A stretch of 64,000 nt of DNA from Trinickia terrae (lineage in GTDB: Bacteria > Pseudomonadota > Gammaproteobacteria > Burkholderiales > Burkholderiaceae). The notes under the pieces are model-generated. The model did not search any database. It was not told the origin of the DNA and saw nothing but the letters and a program-made list of their open reading frames with translations. Shown here one piece after another: positions 23,634 to 34,053 of this stretch. Position numbers and translations under genes: made by a program. The first letter of the stretch is position 1. Each line of letters opens with the position of its first letter. The DNA is taken from positions 62,001 to 126,000 of the forward strand of contig NZ_SWJE01000011.1 of the NCBI RefSeq assembly GCF_005144415.1. The letters are read 5' to 3'.

Positions 23634-25736
23634 TCACGCCGCGCCGGGCTTCAGCCCGCTGTTCCAGCCGGCCCCCGTGTGATCCTGGATGACGAGGTGC
23701 CAGAGCTGCGCGACTTCGCTGACCATCGCAGCCTCGACGGGGCGCAGGTTCGCGTCCGGGAAGGGAACGAACGCCGTCGAGGGCGGCGTACCCGCGAGAC
23801 CTCGCTCGATATCCGCATTCGCCGCGCCGATCCAATCGCCTAACGCTTGGTTCAGCGCGCGCGTGCGCGCGGACATGCGCAGCCGCGTCGTGGTGCCGGC
23901 GATGCGCCTCAGCAATTCGAGCGTGGTCTGCGCGCTGCGCAAGCCGTCGGTGCGGCGCAGCGGTTCGAGCCGCGCGAGCCGGAGCAGGTCTTCGGCGTGG
24001 TTGCTGGCGAGGCCGGCCATCCGGCGCGCCGATTCGCACGCGTCGAACGTGGCGGGCGTTGCGTCGAGGGCCGCGATCAGGTAGGCGAGATTGCTGCGCA
24101 CGGCGTCCGCGACCGCGCGCCTCAAGTCGCCGCTATCGCGGCTCGGCCACAGCAGGTAGGCGGCCAGCAGCGCGAAGACGCAGCCGAGCAGGTTGTTTTC
24201 GAGGCGGGAGATCGCGTAGCCGAATTCGCTCGCGGGCGTGGCGAAGTCCGCGACGAGGACGAACGACGGCGTGAGAAAGAGCGCATAAAGGCTGTAGCTG
24301 ACGCGCCGCAGGGCCACCGTCAGGCAGATGAGCGGGAACACGACCAGCGAGATCGCGAGCGGCGTATGCACGAGCAGGCCGATCACGACGGCGATCACGG
24401 CGCCTGCCGCGCTTCCGGCCGCGCGTTCGAGCCCGCGCCGCCAGGTGGTGCCGCTCGATGGCTGCAGCACGAGCAGCGCCGCCATGGTGGCCCAGTAGCC
24501 GAGCGGCAGGTTCAGCAGCGTGACGGTCGCGTAGGCGGCCGTGGTGGCCGCGGCGAGGCGCACCGCATGCCGTACGCCCGGCGATTCGAACGACGCGTTC
24601 TGCTTGAGCCGCTCCCAGCCATGCAGCAGCGTGCGGCCGAGCACAACGGGCCAGGGCTCCTCTTCCGACAGCGCGGTCGCGCCGCCGTGACCGGCCGGCA
24701 GCGGCGGCAGCGACAGCTTTTGCTCCGCCGGCGCGGCCAGCCTGAGCGAGAGCGCCAGCAGACGTTTCCTAAGCGAGGCGGGGTAGTCGGTCGAGGGCTC
24801 TTCCAGCTGCTCGCCGATGCGGCGCAGTACGCCGGCCATCGCGATCAGGCAGCGCGCGGCGCGCGTCTGCCGCTGCGCGCCGTAGTGCGCGTACTCGCCC
24901 GCGTTCGAGATCGCGATCAGGTAGCCGAAGACTCGCTCGGCATCGGCCGCCGCGAACGACAAGTTGCGATAGGTCTTCGACCCGTCGATCCGCGCCTGCG
25001 GCATGCCGAGCAGCGACTGGGTGGCGGCTTCGATCGCCGCTCGGGCCTGGGCGCGTATTTCGGTGGCGTGCCTGGCCCAGTCGTGCGCGCCGGCATCGCT
25101 TGCCTCGATCAGTCGTGCGCAATCGCGCGCGAGCTCGGCGAGGCGCGCATAGGCGACGCGCAGCGCCAGCCGGCTCGGTGCGAACGGATGGATGCGCCAA
25201 ACGGTGAAGCTCAGGACCGTCGCGAACAGGCAGCCGCCGAAGTAGATCGAGAGCAACGGCGCAGCGGCGGCGAAGTGATGCTGCGGTTTGGCGACGAGAA
25301 CGATGCAGGCGGTCGCGGCGAGAATCGCGACCTGATAGGCCGCCGCGGACCAGATCGTCGTCAGGCCGGCGAGCGAGGAGAAGACGAGCACGGCGGCGAG
25401 CGCATACGGCGTTCCGGCGCCTGCGGCGAATGCGGAGATGCCGCCGCACAGCGTCGAGAGGACCGCGAAGCCCGCCATCGACGCAAAGCGCCGGCGCGGC
25501 GTTTCGGCGGCGTCGGCGAGGCAGGTCCAGAAGGCGCCGATGGCGGCCCAGGCGAACAGGGGGATATTCAGCCACTTGCCGAGCAGCAGCATCGCGGTGG
25601 CCGCGAAGGCCGCGCGCAGTCCTTCGGACAGGCTGGCTTCTTCGATCGAGAAATAGACCAGCCACGCAGGGCGCCGGCGCGCGAGGGCCTGCATCGTCGC
25701 GTTCGTCGCCGCGCGGAGTCTGTGCAGGCTTGGCAT
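23634..25736 (-). CDS. FUSC family membrane protein (YccS/aromatic acid exporter-like)
   Basis: A roughly 700-residue membrane protein with the duplicated FUSC layout: a first block of helices (EGLRAAFAATAMLLLGKWLNIPLFAWAAIGAFWTCLAD..), a soluble middle region (about 190-390) and a second helix block (AVRLAAATTAAYATVTLLNLPLGYWATMAALLVLQPS..GTTWRRGLERAAGSAAGAVIAVVIG). A soluble C-terminal part follows. The family includes fusaric-acid resistance and p-hydroxybenzoic acid efflux pumps. ATG 25736 is chosen over 25823 because the extra residues are polar and non-conserved. No membrane-fusion partner gene lies alongside. Confidence 0.87.
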   Translation of the reverse strand: MPSLHRLRAATNATMQALARRRPAWLVYFSIEEASLSEGLRAAFAATAMLLLGKWLNIPLFAWAAIGAFWTCLADAAETPRRRFASMAGFAVLSTLCGGISAFAAGAGTPYALAAVLVFSSLAGLTTIWSAAAYQVAILAATACIVLVAKPQHHFAAAAPLLSIYFGGCLFATVLSFTVWRIHPFAPSRLALRVAYARLAELARDCARLIEASDAGAHDWARHATEIRAQARAAIEAATQSLLGMPQARIDGSKTYRNLSFAAADAERVFGYLIAISNAGEYAHYGAQRQTRAARCLIAMAGVLRRIGEQLEEPSTDYPASLRKRLLALSLRLAAPAEQKLSLPPLPAGHGGATALSEEEPWPVVLGRTLLHGWERLKQNASFESPGVRHAVRLAAATTAAYATVTLLNLPLGYWATMAALLVLQPSSGTTWRRGLERAAGSAAGAVIAVVIGLLVHTPLAISLVVFPLICLTVALRRVSYSLYALFLTPSFVLVADFATPASEFGYAISRLENNLLGCVFALLAAYLLWPSRDSGDLRRAVADAVRSNLAYLIAALDATPATFDACESARRMAGLASNHAEDLLRLARLEPLRRTDGLRSAQTTLELLRRIAGTTTRLRMSARTRALNQALGDWIGAANADIERGLAGTPPSTAFVPFPDANLRPVEAAMVSEVAQLWHLVIQDHTGAGWNSGLKPGAA

Positions 25737-25865
25737 GGTCGATCTGTATGGCTCGTGCAATCGCAAAGCGATGGAAGGGCACGATGGTAATGAGCGAGAA
25801 ACGGCGCGTAAAGCGGTAATCAATAAATGGGGTATCTGTTTTCTTGATTCGCACAGAAAGGACGA

Positions 25866-28800
25866 TTACCCCGGACCCGGCAGATTGACCTTGATAGCGG
25901 TGCCTTTCCCCGGCGAGCTGACCACCTCGATCCGGCCGCCCAGCATCATGACTCGCTCTTCCATCCCCGCGAGACCGAAAGAGGTTCTTCTGATCGCCTG
26001 GGCATCGAATCCCTGACCGTCGTCGCGGACTTCGAGCATGCAGGCGTCGGGCGTCCATTCGAGCGTGATGATCACTTCGGTGGCCACCGCATGGCGTGCG
26101 ACGTTGGTCAGCGCCTCCTGGACGAGGCGAAACAGCACGATGGCGCGCTCCTCGCTCATGCCGATGTTCTCGTCCCGCACGCGCAACCGGCACACCGTCC
26201 CGCCATGGCGGTTGAATTCGTTGGCGAGCCACTCGAGCGCCGCCACGATGCCGGTGTCCAACGCCGGAGGACGCAGCGACGTGATGACGCCTCGCGTGAC
26301 CTGAATGGTTTCGTCCACCACGCCAATCAGGGCCCGAGTGTCCTCGAGCAGCGCCGGGTGCTCGTTGCCGAACCGCATGCGCAGTGCCGACGCGCGCATG
26401 CGAAGCGCGGTCAGATACTGCCCGAGCTGGTCGTGCAATTCCCGTGCGATGTGTTTGCGCTCTTCCTCACGTGCCGTTTCGCGACGGGACGTGAGTTCAC
26501 GCAGCATCTCGTAGGACTCCCGCAGGCGCTGCTCCGCTTCCTTCCGGTCGGTCAGGTCGATCACGAAAGCGACACCTTCGTCTCCGCCGGTTTCGAAAGC
26601 GACCCTTCCGATCATGATCGGCACACGGCTGCCGTCCTTCCTGAGATATGCCTTCTCCTCCGGCGGCACGTACCCGACCTTGCTGACCTCCACCGAAGCG
26701 AGCTCGGTTCTTTCGCGCCATTCCGGCGGCGTCAGATCCGTCCAGCGGATGCGGCCCGAGACGAGATCCTCGCGCTCGTATCCCACGATGCGCAGAAACG
26801 CGTCATTGGCCTCGAGAATGCCGCCATTCGCTTTCCACACCATGATGCCGATGATGTTGGCGTCGACGAGCCGCCGGATCCTTGCCTCGCGCCCAGCCAG
26901 CTCCTGATACAGCCGCGCGTTCTCCAGCGCGATCGCGGCCTGCGAGGCGAGCAGCTTCAGCACGGCGATGCGGGCCGGCACGAAGACCGAGGGCGCCAGA
27001 TTGTTCTCGAGATACAGCACGCCGATGAGCTTGGCCTGCTTCAGCAATGGCAGGCAAAGCATGGAGCGCACGCGCCGTTGGCGGATGTAGGGATCGGCTG
27101 CAAACCGGTTGCCGACGGACGCGTCGTCGAGGATGACGCTTTCGCGTGTGCTCGTTACGTAGTGCAGCACCGAGACCGGCAAGGCTGCAGACGACGCGCG
27201 CCGCTGCGGCAGCGCCACGACGACGTTGCGGCCTTCGACGGTAGCTTCGGCCTCGATCCGCTGCTCGGTTCCGTGCGGAAGGATCAAGAGCCCGCGTTCC
27301 GCGCCTGCGTTCTCGGACGCGATCACCATCAGCGACTTGATCAGGTTTTCGAGCACCATTTCGCCGGAGATCGCCTGGCTCGTCCTGACGATCGTCGCGA
27401 TGTCGAGCCGCTCGGCAGCTTCCTCGATCGTGCCCGAGAGGACGGGCGACGTCTCCGGAGGCTTGTTCGACGGATAGCGCCGGTCCAATTGCGCGACCTT
27501 GCCGAGCGCGCCCCATCGGTAGTAGTGGTCGCGCGCCTCGCGCAAATACGCTTGCGCCGCCCGTTCGAGGCCGCCTTGCAGGCAGCACCGCGCGGCCAGC
27601 TCGTTGGCGAGCGCCTCCTCCTGAACGAAGCCTTGCTCGTGCGCGAGCCGCGCGGCTTGCTCGTAGAGCCGCAATGCCTGTGTATCGAAGCCGTCGAGAC
27701 GGGCCAGCTCCGCGCTGACGAGCAGGTGCTTGTGCGCGAACGTCACAGGACAGCTGTCTGCCCAGCGCTGCAAGGCCTCGACGTGGGCTGCGATTTCCGC
27801 GCGGATCCCGCTGCGCCGATCGTCCGATGCCGCGCCATGCACGGCCGCGAGCGCAAGCGATTCATAGAGGCAGTAGTTGGCATACTGAATGTGGCAGCGC
27901 GCGGACCAGAGCAGCGGCTTGGCCTTCTCCGCGCAGTCGAGCGCCTCCTCGAGGTCGCCCAGCAGGAAATTCCGCTGCAGCTGCAAGATCCAATAAAAGC
28001 AGGCGACAACCGCGATGCCGGCCTCGAGCAGCCGCGCTTCGACGGCGGCTTCCTCGACGACGGCCGGGTCGTCGTCGTGTCCGCGCAGCCGCTGGATGAA
28101 CGGTTGGATGCTGGCGAGAATGTCGCGCACGTGACGGAAGCGGATTCGCTCGACGAACTCGAGCGCCTTCACCGATTCGAGCCACAGCTCGTCGAGATGG
28201 TCGCCGCGCGCGAGCAGGTCGGTCAGGCGATGCTCGAGGCTGTAGCAGGCGTAGACGATCTCGCCGGTCTCCTGTGCCGAGACGATCGCGGCATCGACGC
28301 ATTTCAACGCGCGTTCGATCGGCTGCGTCCAGAGCAGCGCCATCTGCATCAGGAAATTCGCGCCGACTTTTTGTGCCGCGAATCCGTGCTTCTCTGCTAC
28401 TGCGACGGACAAGCGGGCGAACGCTTCGCCGTCGTCGTACCGGCCGAAGAAGGGGCCCAGAAAAATGGCCAGCAGCGCGTACCCGATGACGGCCGATTCG
28501 GTCGTGCCGTATTGCTGCGTCACGTTGACCATGCGGCAGGCGATCGTCTGGCACAGGTTGCTGTCGGTGAAGTAGGCGGACCGCCAGAGCGTCGAAAGAA
28601 CGTTCATGACGGCGCGCATCTCCGGGACCTCCATGGCCGGCAGGTCGACGAGACTCGCGATGCCGCGCTCGCCGAGCCGGGCCCACACCGCGTCGTACTC
28701 GGAGCGCACCTGCTCGGCGGTCGGGCGCTCCTGCAACTCGATGCCGAACATCTCGAGGCATTCGAGGGCCGTGCGGACCGCTTGCGCATTTTCGCCGTGG

Positions 28801-31358
28801 ACGAGTTGAAGCACCATGCGCAGCCGATACGTTTCGGCGCGGTCGATCTTCGATTGCGCACGCGCCGACAGTTCGTCGATCCATCGCGCCGCCTCGGCAA
28901 AGTTGGAATCGAGGAAGGCGCACTCCGCGCGCTCGAACCACACGCTGAAGGCCAGCGAATAGCCGTCGCGCCATCCCGCTTCCCCGAGCATCGAGACGGC
29001 TGCCGCGAGATAGCTGCACGCCGAGCTGTAGGCGGTCGATGCCTTTGCCTTTCTGGCCGCCTGCAGGTTCAGCGCCGCGGTACGCTGCTGCTCCAGCCGA
29101 TCGGCGATGAGCGGCGCGCCGAGGTTGAGCTGGTTGACGACGTCGAAGATCCGCTGGGCGATTTCATGGTCGCCCATGGTCGACAGCAGCAGTCGGCCGA
29201 CGCGCAGATGATGCTCGGCGCGGCATGGCGGCGCGATCAGGGCGTAGGCCGCCTCCTGGACCCGGTCGTGCAGAAACTTGAAGCTCCGCGCCATGGACAG
29301 GATGGCGCCGGCCCGCACGGCGTCGCCGAAATCGGCATGCATCTGCGCTTCCGAGCCGCCCCACATTTTTGTAAGCGTGCCGAAACCGGCCTGGCTGCCG
29401 AGGCACGCGAGCACTTTCAGCGCTTCCTGGGCCGCCGGCGACAACCGTTGCAGACGCCGGACCATGAGATCGACGACGTTGTCGGTAAAGCCTTTTGCAT
29501 CGATGTCCGCGAGGTCCCATCGCCACGTGCCCGACGTCGGCTCGAACTTGAGCAGCCCTTCTTCGACGAGGTTGGTCAGGAACTGGCCGGCAAAAAAAGG
29601 ATTGCCGCCTGCCTTTCTATGAATGAGGGCGGCCAGCGGCTCGACCTCCGCGCGCGGAGATCTGAGCGCATCGCAGAGCAAATGGCTGAAGTCGTCGGCC
29701 GAAAGCGGGCCGAGCACGATCTCGTGGACGGCGGTTCCGGCTCGCCGAATCGCACTGAGCGTGCCGACCAGAGGATGGTCCGGACCGACCTCGTTGTCGC
29801 GGTAAGCGCCGATCAGCAGCAGGTGATGCGTGTCCGGGTGCGTGATCAGATATTCGACCACGGTCAGCGTCGCTGGGTCGAGCCATTGAAGGTCGTCGAC
29901 GAAGATGACGAGCGGATGCTCGGCTTTGGCGAATACGCCGACGAAGTTCTGAAACACCGACTGAAACCGCAACTGCGTTTCCAGCGGCGAGAGCACGGGA
30001 ACCGGCGGCTGCGGACCGATCAGGCCCGTCAGCTCGGGAATGAGGTCCGTCAGCAGGCAGCCGTGCTTGCCCACGGCCTGCTGGATGGCGTCGCGCCAGT
30101 GCGCGATGTCGGCTTCCTGGCCATTCAGGATTTGCCTGATCAATCCCTGGAAGGCTTGCGCCAGCGTTGCGTAAGGAATGTCTCGCAGACGCAGGTCGAA
30201 CTTGCCCGAAATGAAGATGCCGCGGGGCAGCACGATGACCTTGTGCAGTTCGTTGACGACCGAAGACTTGCCGATGCCCGAGTAGCCGGAAACGAGGACC
30301 AGTTCCGGCTCGGCTTGCGCGACGACGCGCTCGAAGGCGTCGAGCAGCGTGCGGATTTCCGCGTCGCGCCCGTAGAGCTTTTCCGGAATCAGCAGTTGTT
30401 GCGTCGTATCGCGCGAGCCGAGCGGAAAGAGACCGATACGGCGGGCGGCCTCCCACTCCGTCAGGCATCGCCGCAGATCGAAGAGCAAGCCCTCGGCGGT
30501 CTGATAGCGATCCTCGGCGGTCTTGGACAGCAGCTTCATCACGATCGCCGAGATCGCGGCCGGCACGTCCTTCGTGTGGTCCGCGGGCGGCACCGGCTGC
30601 CGCGCGATATGGCAATGCACCCATTCCATCGGGTCGCGGGCGGAAAACGGGAGACCGCCCGTGAGCATTTCATACATCGTGACGCCGAGCGAATAGAGAT
30701 CGCTGCGCGAATCGATCGACCGGTTCATGCGGCCAGTCTGCTCGGGGGGCATATAGGCCAGCGTGCCCGCGATGAACTCGGGCGGTTCGGGCGATTGCCG
30801 CTCGCGCGGCAGGCGCGAGGCGATGCCGAAGCCCGTGAGCCTGACCTCCGCGGTCATGCGGTTCACGAAGATGTTGGACGGCTTGATGTCCTTGTGAATG
30901 AGCCCGCGCTGATGCGCCATGCCGAGCGCCGTCGCGATGGCGATGGCCAGGCGCAGAAATTCTCCGGGTTCGAGCGGGGCGCCGAGCAGACGGTCAAGCG
31001 GCTCGCCGCCGGGATCCTCGAATACGAGCACCGCGCGTCCGGCGTCGCGGATGAGCTCGAGCGGCCGCAATGCCCATGCGCTGTCGAGGTCCGCCTTTAC
31101 GCCGAATTCGTGCGCGAGGCGATCGAGGCTGGCCCGCGTGGGATGCACGGAAGCCGGCAGCAACGCGAGCACCGAGGTGCGCGTGCCGTCGCCGTTGACG
31201 CGCCAGGCCCGGTGAAAGACACGATCGCCTTCCGCCCACGTCGCCAGGCTGTCTCCCTCAAGCGCGCCTATCCAAGAAGACAGGTCCAACGGTTTCGCCT
31301 CCCCCGATGTGCCGGCGGCCGCTGTCGGGCGGGTGGCGACACGAAGTCTCGCTCTCAT
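25866..31358 (-). CDS. Hybrid protein-kinase-like/AAA ATPase/GAF/PAS sensor histidine kinase
   Basis: A 1830-residue cytoplasmic signalling protein. A Ser/Thr-kinase-like domain spans about 25-290, with HKDIKPSN but GFG in place of DFG and no clear VAIK lysine. An AAA/STAND ATPase follows (Walker A GYSGIGKSS near 360), then a long helical region, GAF (about 1310-1470), PAS (about 1485-1605) and a NarL-type histidine kinase with HisKA_3 (ARELHDQLGQ) and HATPase (DDGQGFD..GLAGMEERV). The kinase front end may be a pseudokinase. No intact response regulator is adjacent. ATG 31358 is preferred; the frame opens at 31415. Its input is unknown. Confidence 0.88.
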   Translation of the reverse strand: MRARLRVATRPTAAAGTSGEAKPLDLSSWIGALEGDSLATWAEGDRVFHRAWRVNGDGTRTSVLALLPASVHPTRASLDRLAHEFGVKADLDSAWALRPLELIRDAGRAVLVFEDPGGEPLDRLLGAPLEPGEFLRLAIAIATALGMAHQRGLIHKDIKPSNIFVNRMTAEVRLTGFGIASRLPRERQSPEPPEFIAGTLAYMPPEQTGRMNRSIDSRSDLYSLGVTMYEMLTGGLPFSARDPMEWVHCHIARQPVPPADHTKDVPAAISAIVMKLLSKTAEDRYQTAEGLLFDLRRCLTEWEAARRIGLFPLGSRDTTQQLLIPEKLYGRDAEIRTLLDAFERVVAQAEPELVLVSGYSGIGKSSVVNELHKVIVLPRGIFISGKFDLRLRDIPYATLAQAFQGLIRQILNGQEADIAHWRDAIQQAVGKHGCLLTDLIPELTGLIGPQPPVPVLSPLETQLRFQSVFQNFVGVFAKAEHPLVIFVDDLQWLDPATLTVVEYLITHPDTHHLLLIGAYRDNEVGPDHPLVGTLSAIRRAGTAVHEIVLGPLSADDFSHLLCDALRSPRAEVEPLAALIHRKAGGNPFFAGQFLTNLVEEGLLKFEPTSGTWRWDLADIDAKGFTDNVVDLMVRRLQRLSPAAQEALKVLACLGSQAGFGTLTKMWGGSEAQMHADFGDAVRAGAILSMARSFKFLHDRVQEAAYALIAPPCRAEHHLRVGRLLLSTMGDHEIAQRIFDVVNQLNLGAPLIADRLEQQRTAALNLQAARKAKASTAYSSACSYLAAAVSMLGEAGWRDGYSLAFSVWFERAECAFLDSNFAEAARWIDELSARAQSKIDRAETYRLRMVLQLVHGENAQAVRTALECLEMFGIELQERPTAEQVRSEYDAVWARLGERGIASLVDLPAMEVPEMRAVMNVLSTLWRSAYFTDSNLCQTIACRMVNVTQQYGTTESAVIGYALLAIFLGPFFGRYDDGEAFARLSVAVAEKHGFAAQKVGANFLMQMALLWTQPIERALKCVDAAIVSAQETGEIVYACYSLEHRLTDLLARGDHLDELWLESVKALEFVERIRFRHVRDILASIQPFIQRLRGHDDDPAVVEEAAVEARLLEAGIAVVACFYWILQLQRNFLLGDLEEALDCAEKAKPLLWSARCHIQYANYCLYESLALAAVHGAASDDRRSGIRAEIAAHVEALQRWADSCPVTFAHKHLLVSAELARLDGFDTQALRLYEQAARLAHEQGFVQEEALANELAARCCLQGGLERAAQAYLREARDHYYRWGALGKVAQLDRRYPSNKPPETSPVLSGTIEEAAERLDIATIVRTSQAISGEMVLENLIKSLMVIASENAGAERGLLILPHGTEQRIEAEATVEGRNVVVALPQRRASSAALPVSVLHYVTSTRESVILDDASVGNRFAADPYIRQRRVRSMLCLPLLKQAKLIGVLYLENNLAPSVFVPARIAVLKLLASQAAIALENARLYQELAGREARIRRLVDANIIGIMVWKANGGILEANDAFLRIVGYEREDLVSGRIRWTDLTPPEWRERTELASVEVSKVGYVPPEEKAYLRKDGSRVPIMIGRVAFETGGDEGVAFVIDLTDRKEAEQRLRESYEMLRELTSRRETAREEERKHIARELHDQLGQYLTALRMRASALRMRFGNEHPALLEDTRALIGVVDETIQVTRGVITSLRPPALDTGIVAALEWLANEFNRHGGTVCRLRVRDENIGMSEERAIVLFRLVQEALTNVARHAVATEVIITLEWTPDACMLEVRDDGQGFDAQAIRRTSFGLAGMEERVMMLGGRIEVVSSPGKGTAIKVNLPGPG

Positions 31359-31460
31359 CGGCCGAGACCTGACCGTGACGAGCAGTTTGCCACACGCGTG
31401 GGTGCAGTAATGCAAAAGGAGAAGCCCGCGGCTGCAGCGATCCGGGCTCCAGGATCGGAT

Positions 31461-33797
31461 CTACGCCTGGGGAGCCGCAACCCCTCCCGGTCGCGCCGAC
31501 TTGTGCAGCAGCACCGGAATCGACTTCGACGTCGGCGTATTGCTCACATCCCCCACACTCGCGAGCGGCACCAGCGGATTCGTCTCCGGGTAATACGACC
31601 CGATGCAGCCGCGCGGAATGTCGTACTCGACGAGCAGGAACGAATCGGCGCGGCGCTCGATGCCGTCGTCCCACACCGTCGTCATGTCCACCCAGTCGCC
31701 GTGCTGGAAGCCGAGCATCCGCAAGTCCGCCGCGTTGATGAACACCACGCGGCGCTGGCCGAACACGCCGCGATAGCGGTCGTCGAGCGCGTAGATCGTC
31801 GTGTTGTACTGGTCGTGCGAGCGCGTCGTCATCAGCGTCATCACGCGCTCGCCATGAAGCCGCTTGGCGCGGTGGATCGGCGAGTCCTGGCCGATCCGGT
31901 GCGCGATGAAGTTGGCCTTGCCCGTGCTCGTCTTCCAGTCGCGCTCGCGCGAGGCAACGCGCAGATGGAAGCCGCCCGGCTGCGCGACGCGCGCGTTGTA
32001 ATCGGCGAAGCCGTCGATCGAGCGTTCGATCGCGTCGCGCACGCGCGCGTAGTCGCTCGCGTAGCCGAGCCAGTCGACCTTGCCGCTGCCGAGCGTCGCG
32101 TGCGCGATCTGCGCGACGATCGCTGTTTCCGACATCAGGTTCTGCGACGCCGGAGCGTTCATCCCGTACGAGATGTGCACCATGCTCATCGAATCCTCGA
32201 CCGTCACGCCTTGCGCGAGCCCGCCTTGCATGTCGATCTCGGTGCGGCCGAGCGTCGGCAGGATCAGCGCGTCCTTGCCGCGCACCAGATGGCTGCGGTT
32301 GAGCTTGGTCGTGATGTGAACCGTGAGGTCGCAGGCGCGCAGCGCATCCCAGGTGCGCGGCGTGTCGGGCGTCGCCATCGCGAAGTTGCCGCCCAGGCCG
32401 ATGAACACCTTGACGTGGCCTTCGAGCATCGCCTCGATCGTCTCGACGACATCGTAGCCGTGCTCGCGCGGCGGCTCGAAATCGAAGGCGCGGCCGAGAC
32501 GGTCGAGGAACGCCTGCGTCGGCTTCTCCTCGATGCCGACCGTGCGGTTGCCCTGCACGTTCGAGTGGCCGCGCACGGGGCAGAGGCCCGCGCCTTCGCG
32601 GCCGATATTGCCGCGCATCATCATCAGGTTCGACAGCATGTGCACGGTCTGCACCGAGTGCTTGTGCTGCGTGATGCCCATGCCCCAGGTCGAGATCACG
32701 CGCTTGCCGTTCACGTAGATGCGCGCGAGGTCTTCGATGTCCTCGCGCGCCACGCCCGATTCTTCCTCGAGCAGCGGCCAGCTTTCCGCGCGCAGGTCGG
32801 CGGCGAACGCGTCGAAGCCCGCGGTGTGCTCGGCGATGAAGGCGGCGTCGAGCACGCGCTCGGCGCCTTCCGCGACCGCTTGATCGTCGAGTTCGAGCAC
32901 GCGCTTGGCCACGCCCTTGATGAGCGCGAAATCGCCGCCGAGCTTCGGCTGGATGAAGGTCGTCGCAATCTTCGTGCTCGACATCGTCAGCATCTCGACC
33001 GGATGCTGCGGGCTCGCGAAGCGTTCGAGCCCGCGCTCGCGCAGCGGGTTGATCGAGACGATCGCAGCTCCCCGCTTCGCGCACTCGCGCAGCTCGCCGA
33101 GCATGCGCGGATGGTTCGTGGCCGGGTTCTGGCCGAAGATCAGGATCGTGTCGGCGTGCTCGAAGTCGTCCAGCGTGACGGTGCCCTTGCCGATGCCGAC
33201 CGTCGTCGGCAGGCCGCGGCTCGTCGCCTCGTGGCACATGTTCGAGCAGTCGGGAAAGTTATTGGTGCCGTACATCCGTACGAACAGCTGGTAGAGGAAC
33301 GCCGCCTCGTTGCTCGCCCGGCCCGAAGTGTAGAACGCGGCGCGGCCGGGGTCGCCTAGGCCGTTCAGGTGCCTGGCGATCAGCGCGAACGCGGCGTCCC
33401 AGGCGATTGGCTCGTACTTGTCGGCGCGCGCGTTGTAGACCATCGGGTCGGTCAGACGGCCGTGCTGCTCGAGCTCGTAGTCGCTCTGCTTCATCAGCGC
33501 TTCGACCGTGTGCCCGGCGAAGAAGGCCGGCGTGACGCGCTTGCCCGTCGCTTCGGCCGCCACCGCCTTCACGCCGTTCTCGCAGAACTCGAACGTCGAG
33601 GCGTGCTGCCGGTCGGGCCAGGCGCAGCCGGGGCAATCGAAGCCGTCGGGCTGGTTCTGCTTGAACAGCGTCTTGTAGTTGCCGCCCGGGACTTTCTCCT
33701 TGAGCAGGTTGATCGCGACGTATTTCAGCGCGCCCCAGCCCGCGGCGGGGTGGTGGTAGGGCTTGATGCTGCCTTGCGGCTTCGTGGGCTTGTCCAT
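31461..33797 (-). CDS. FdhF/YdeP-family molybdopterin oxidoreductase
   Basis: A roughly 778-residue molybdenum enzyme of the YdeP type, distantly related to formate dehydrogenase alpha subunit. It starts MDKPTKPQGSIKPYHHPAAG and carries FDCPGCAWPD near residue 65. FTSGRASNEAAFLYQLFVRMYGTNNFPDCSNMCHEA and FGQNPATNHPRML follow, then the C-terminal dinucleotide-binding domain (RGVFGQRRVVFINAADLRMLG). YdeP proteins are linked to acid resistance in E. coli, but their substrate is not established. ATG 33797 is chosen over 33827. It is divergent from a MocR regulator and has a palindrome just upstream. Confidence 0.88.
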   Translation of the reverse strand: MDKPTKPQGSIKPYHHPAAGWGALKYVAINLLKEKVPGGNYKTLFKQNQPDGFDCPGCAWPDRQHASTFEFCENGVKAVAAEATGKRVTPAFFAGHTVEALMKQSDYELEQHGRLTDPMVYNARADKYEPIAWDAAFALIARHLNGLGDPGRAAFYTSGRASNEAAFLYQLFVRMYGTNNFPDCSNMCHEATSRGLPTTVGIGKGTVTLDDFEHADTILIFGQNPATNHPRMLGELRECAKRGAAIVSINPLRERGLERFASPQHPVEMLTMSSTKIATTFIQPKLGGDFALIKGVAKRVLELDDQAVAEGAERVLDAAFIAEHTAGFDAFAADLRAESWPLLEEESGVAREDIEDLARIYVNGKRVISTWGMGITQHKHSVQTVHMLSNLMMMRGNIGREGAGLCPVRGHSNVQGNRTVGIEEKPTQAFLDRLGRAFDFEPPREHGYDVVETIEAMLEGHVKVFIGLGGNFAMATPDTPRTWDALRACDLTVHITTKLNRSHLVRGKDALILPTLGRTEIDMQGGLAQGVTVEDSMSMVHISYGMNAPASQNLMSETAIVAQIAHATLGSGKVDWLGYASDYARVRDAIERSIDGFADYNARVAQPGGFHLRVASRERDWKTSTGKANFIAHRIGQDSPIHRAKRLHGERVMTLMTTRSHDQYNTTIYALDDRYRGVFGQRRVVFINAADLRMLGFQHGDWVDMTTVWDDGIERRADSFLLVEYDIPRGCIGSYYPETNPLVPLASVGDVSNTPTSKSIPVLLHKSARPGGVAAPQA

Positions 33798-33822
33798 GCT
33801 GTGCTCTTTTCTAAACTTCGCG

Positions 33823-33837
33823 CTCACGTGACGTGAG
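33823..33837. promoter_or_regulatory. Perfect palindrome upstream of the YdeP gene
   Basis: CTCACGTGACGTGAG is a perfect 15-base dyad 26-40 bases before the YdeP start codon, a position suited to an operator overlapping the promoter. In addition ACAGTT (33930-33935) and AACTGT (33963-33968) form a spaced dyad nearer the MocR gene. Either could bind the divergent regulator. Confidence 0.55.
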
Positions 33838-34053
33838 TGACGCCTGAGAGGCTTTGCGCGACTGTCGGGGCAAGGTTACGAGCCTTTGGCCATGCGTCGG
33901 GCATACACTTTTGCGCTGCATCAAAGAGTACAGTTCGAATATGATGTAGTCGTGTCGTCGGCAACTGTGCTCCATGAGCTTTCGATTGCCTGTCGGTGGC
34001 AAGGCCGTTGCGCTCGAGCACGGCGAAAGCAGCGGTGCGCTTCGGGGAACGCG

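Noticed and set aside
26091-33359. Plus-strand open frame of 2422 codons
   Set aside because: Shadow of the minus-strand hybrid kinase and YdeP-type genes; composition is Arg/Ala/Asp-rich with no recognisable motif.
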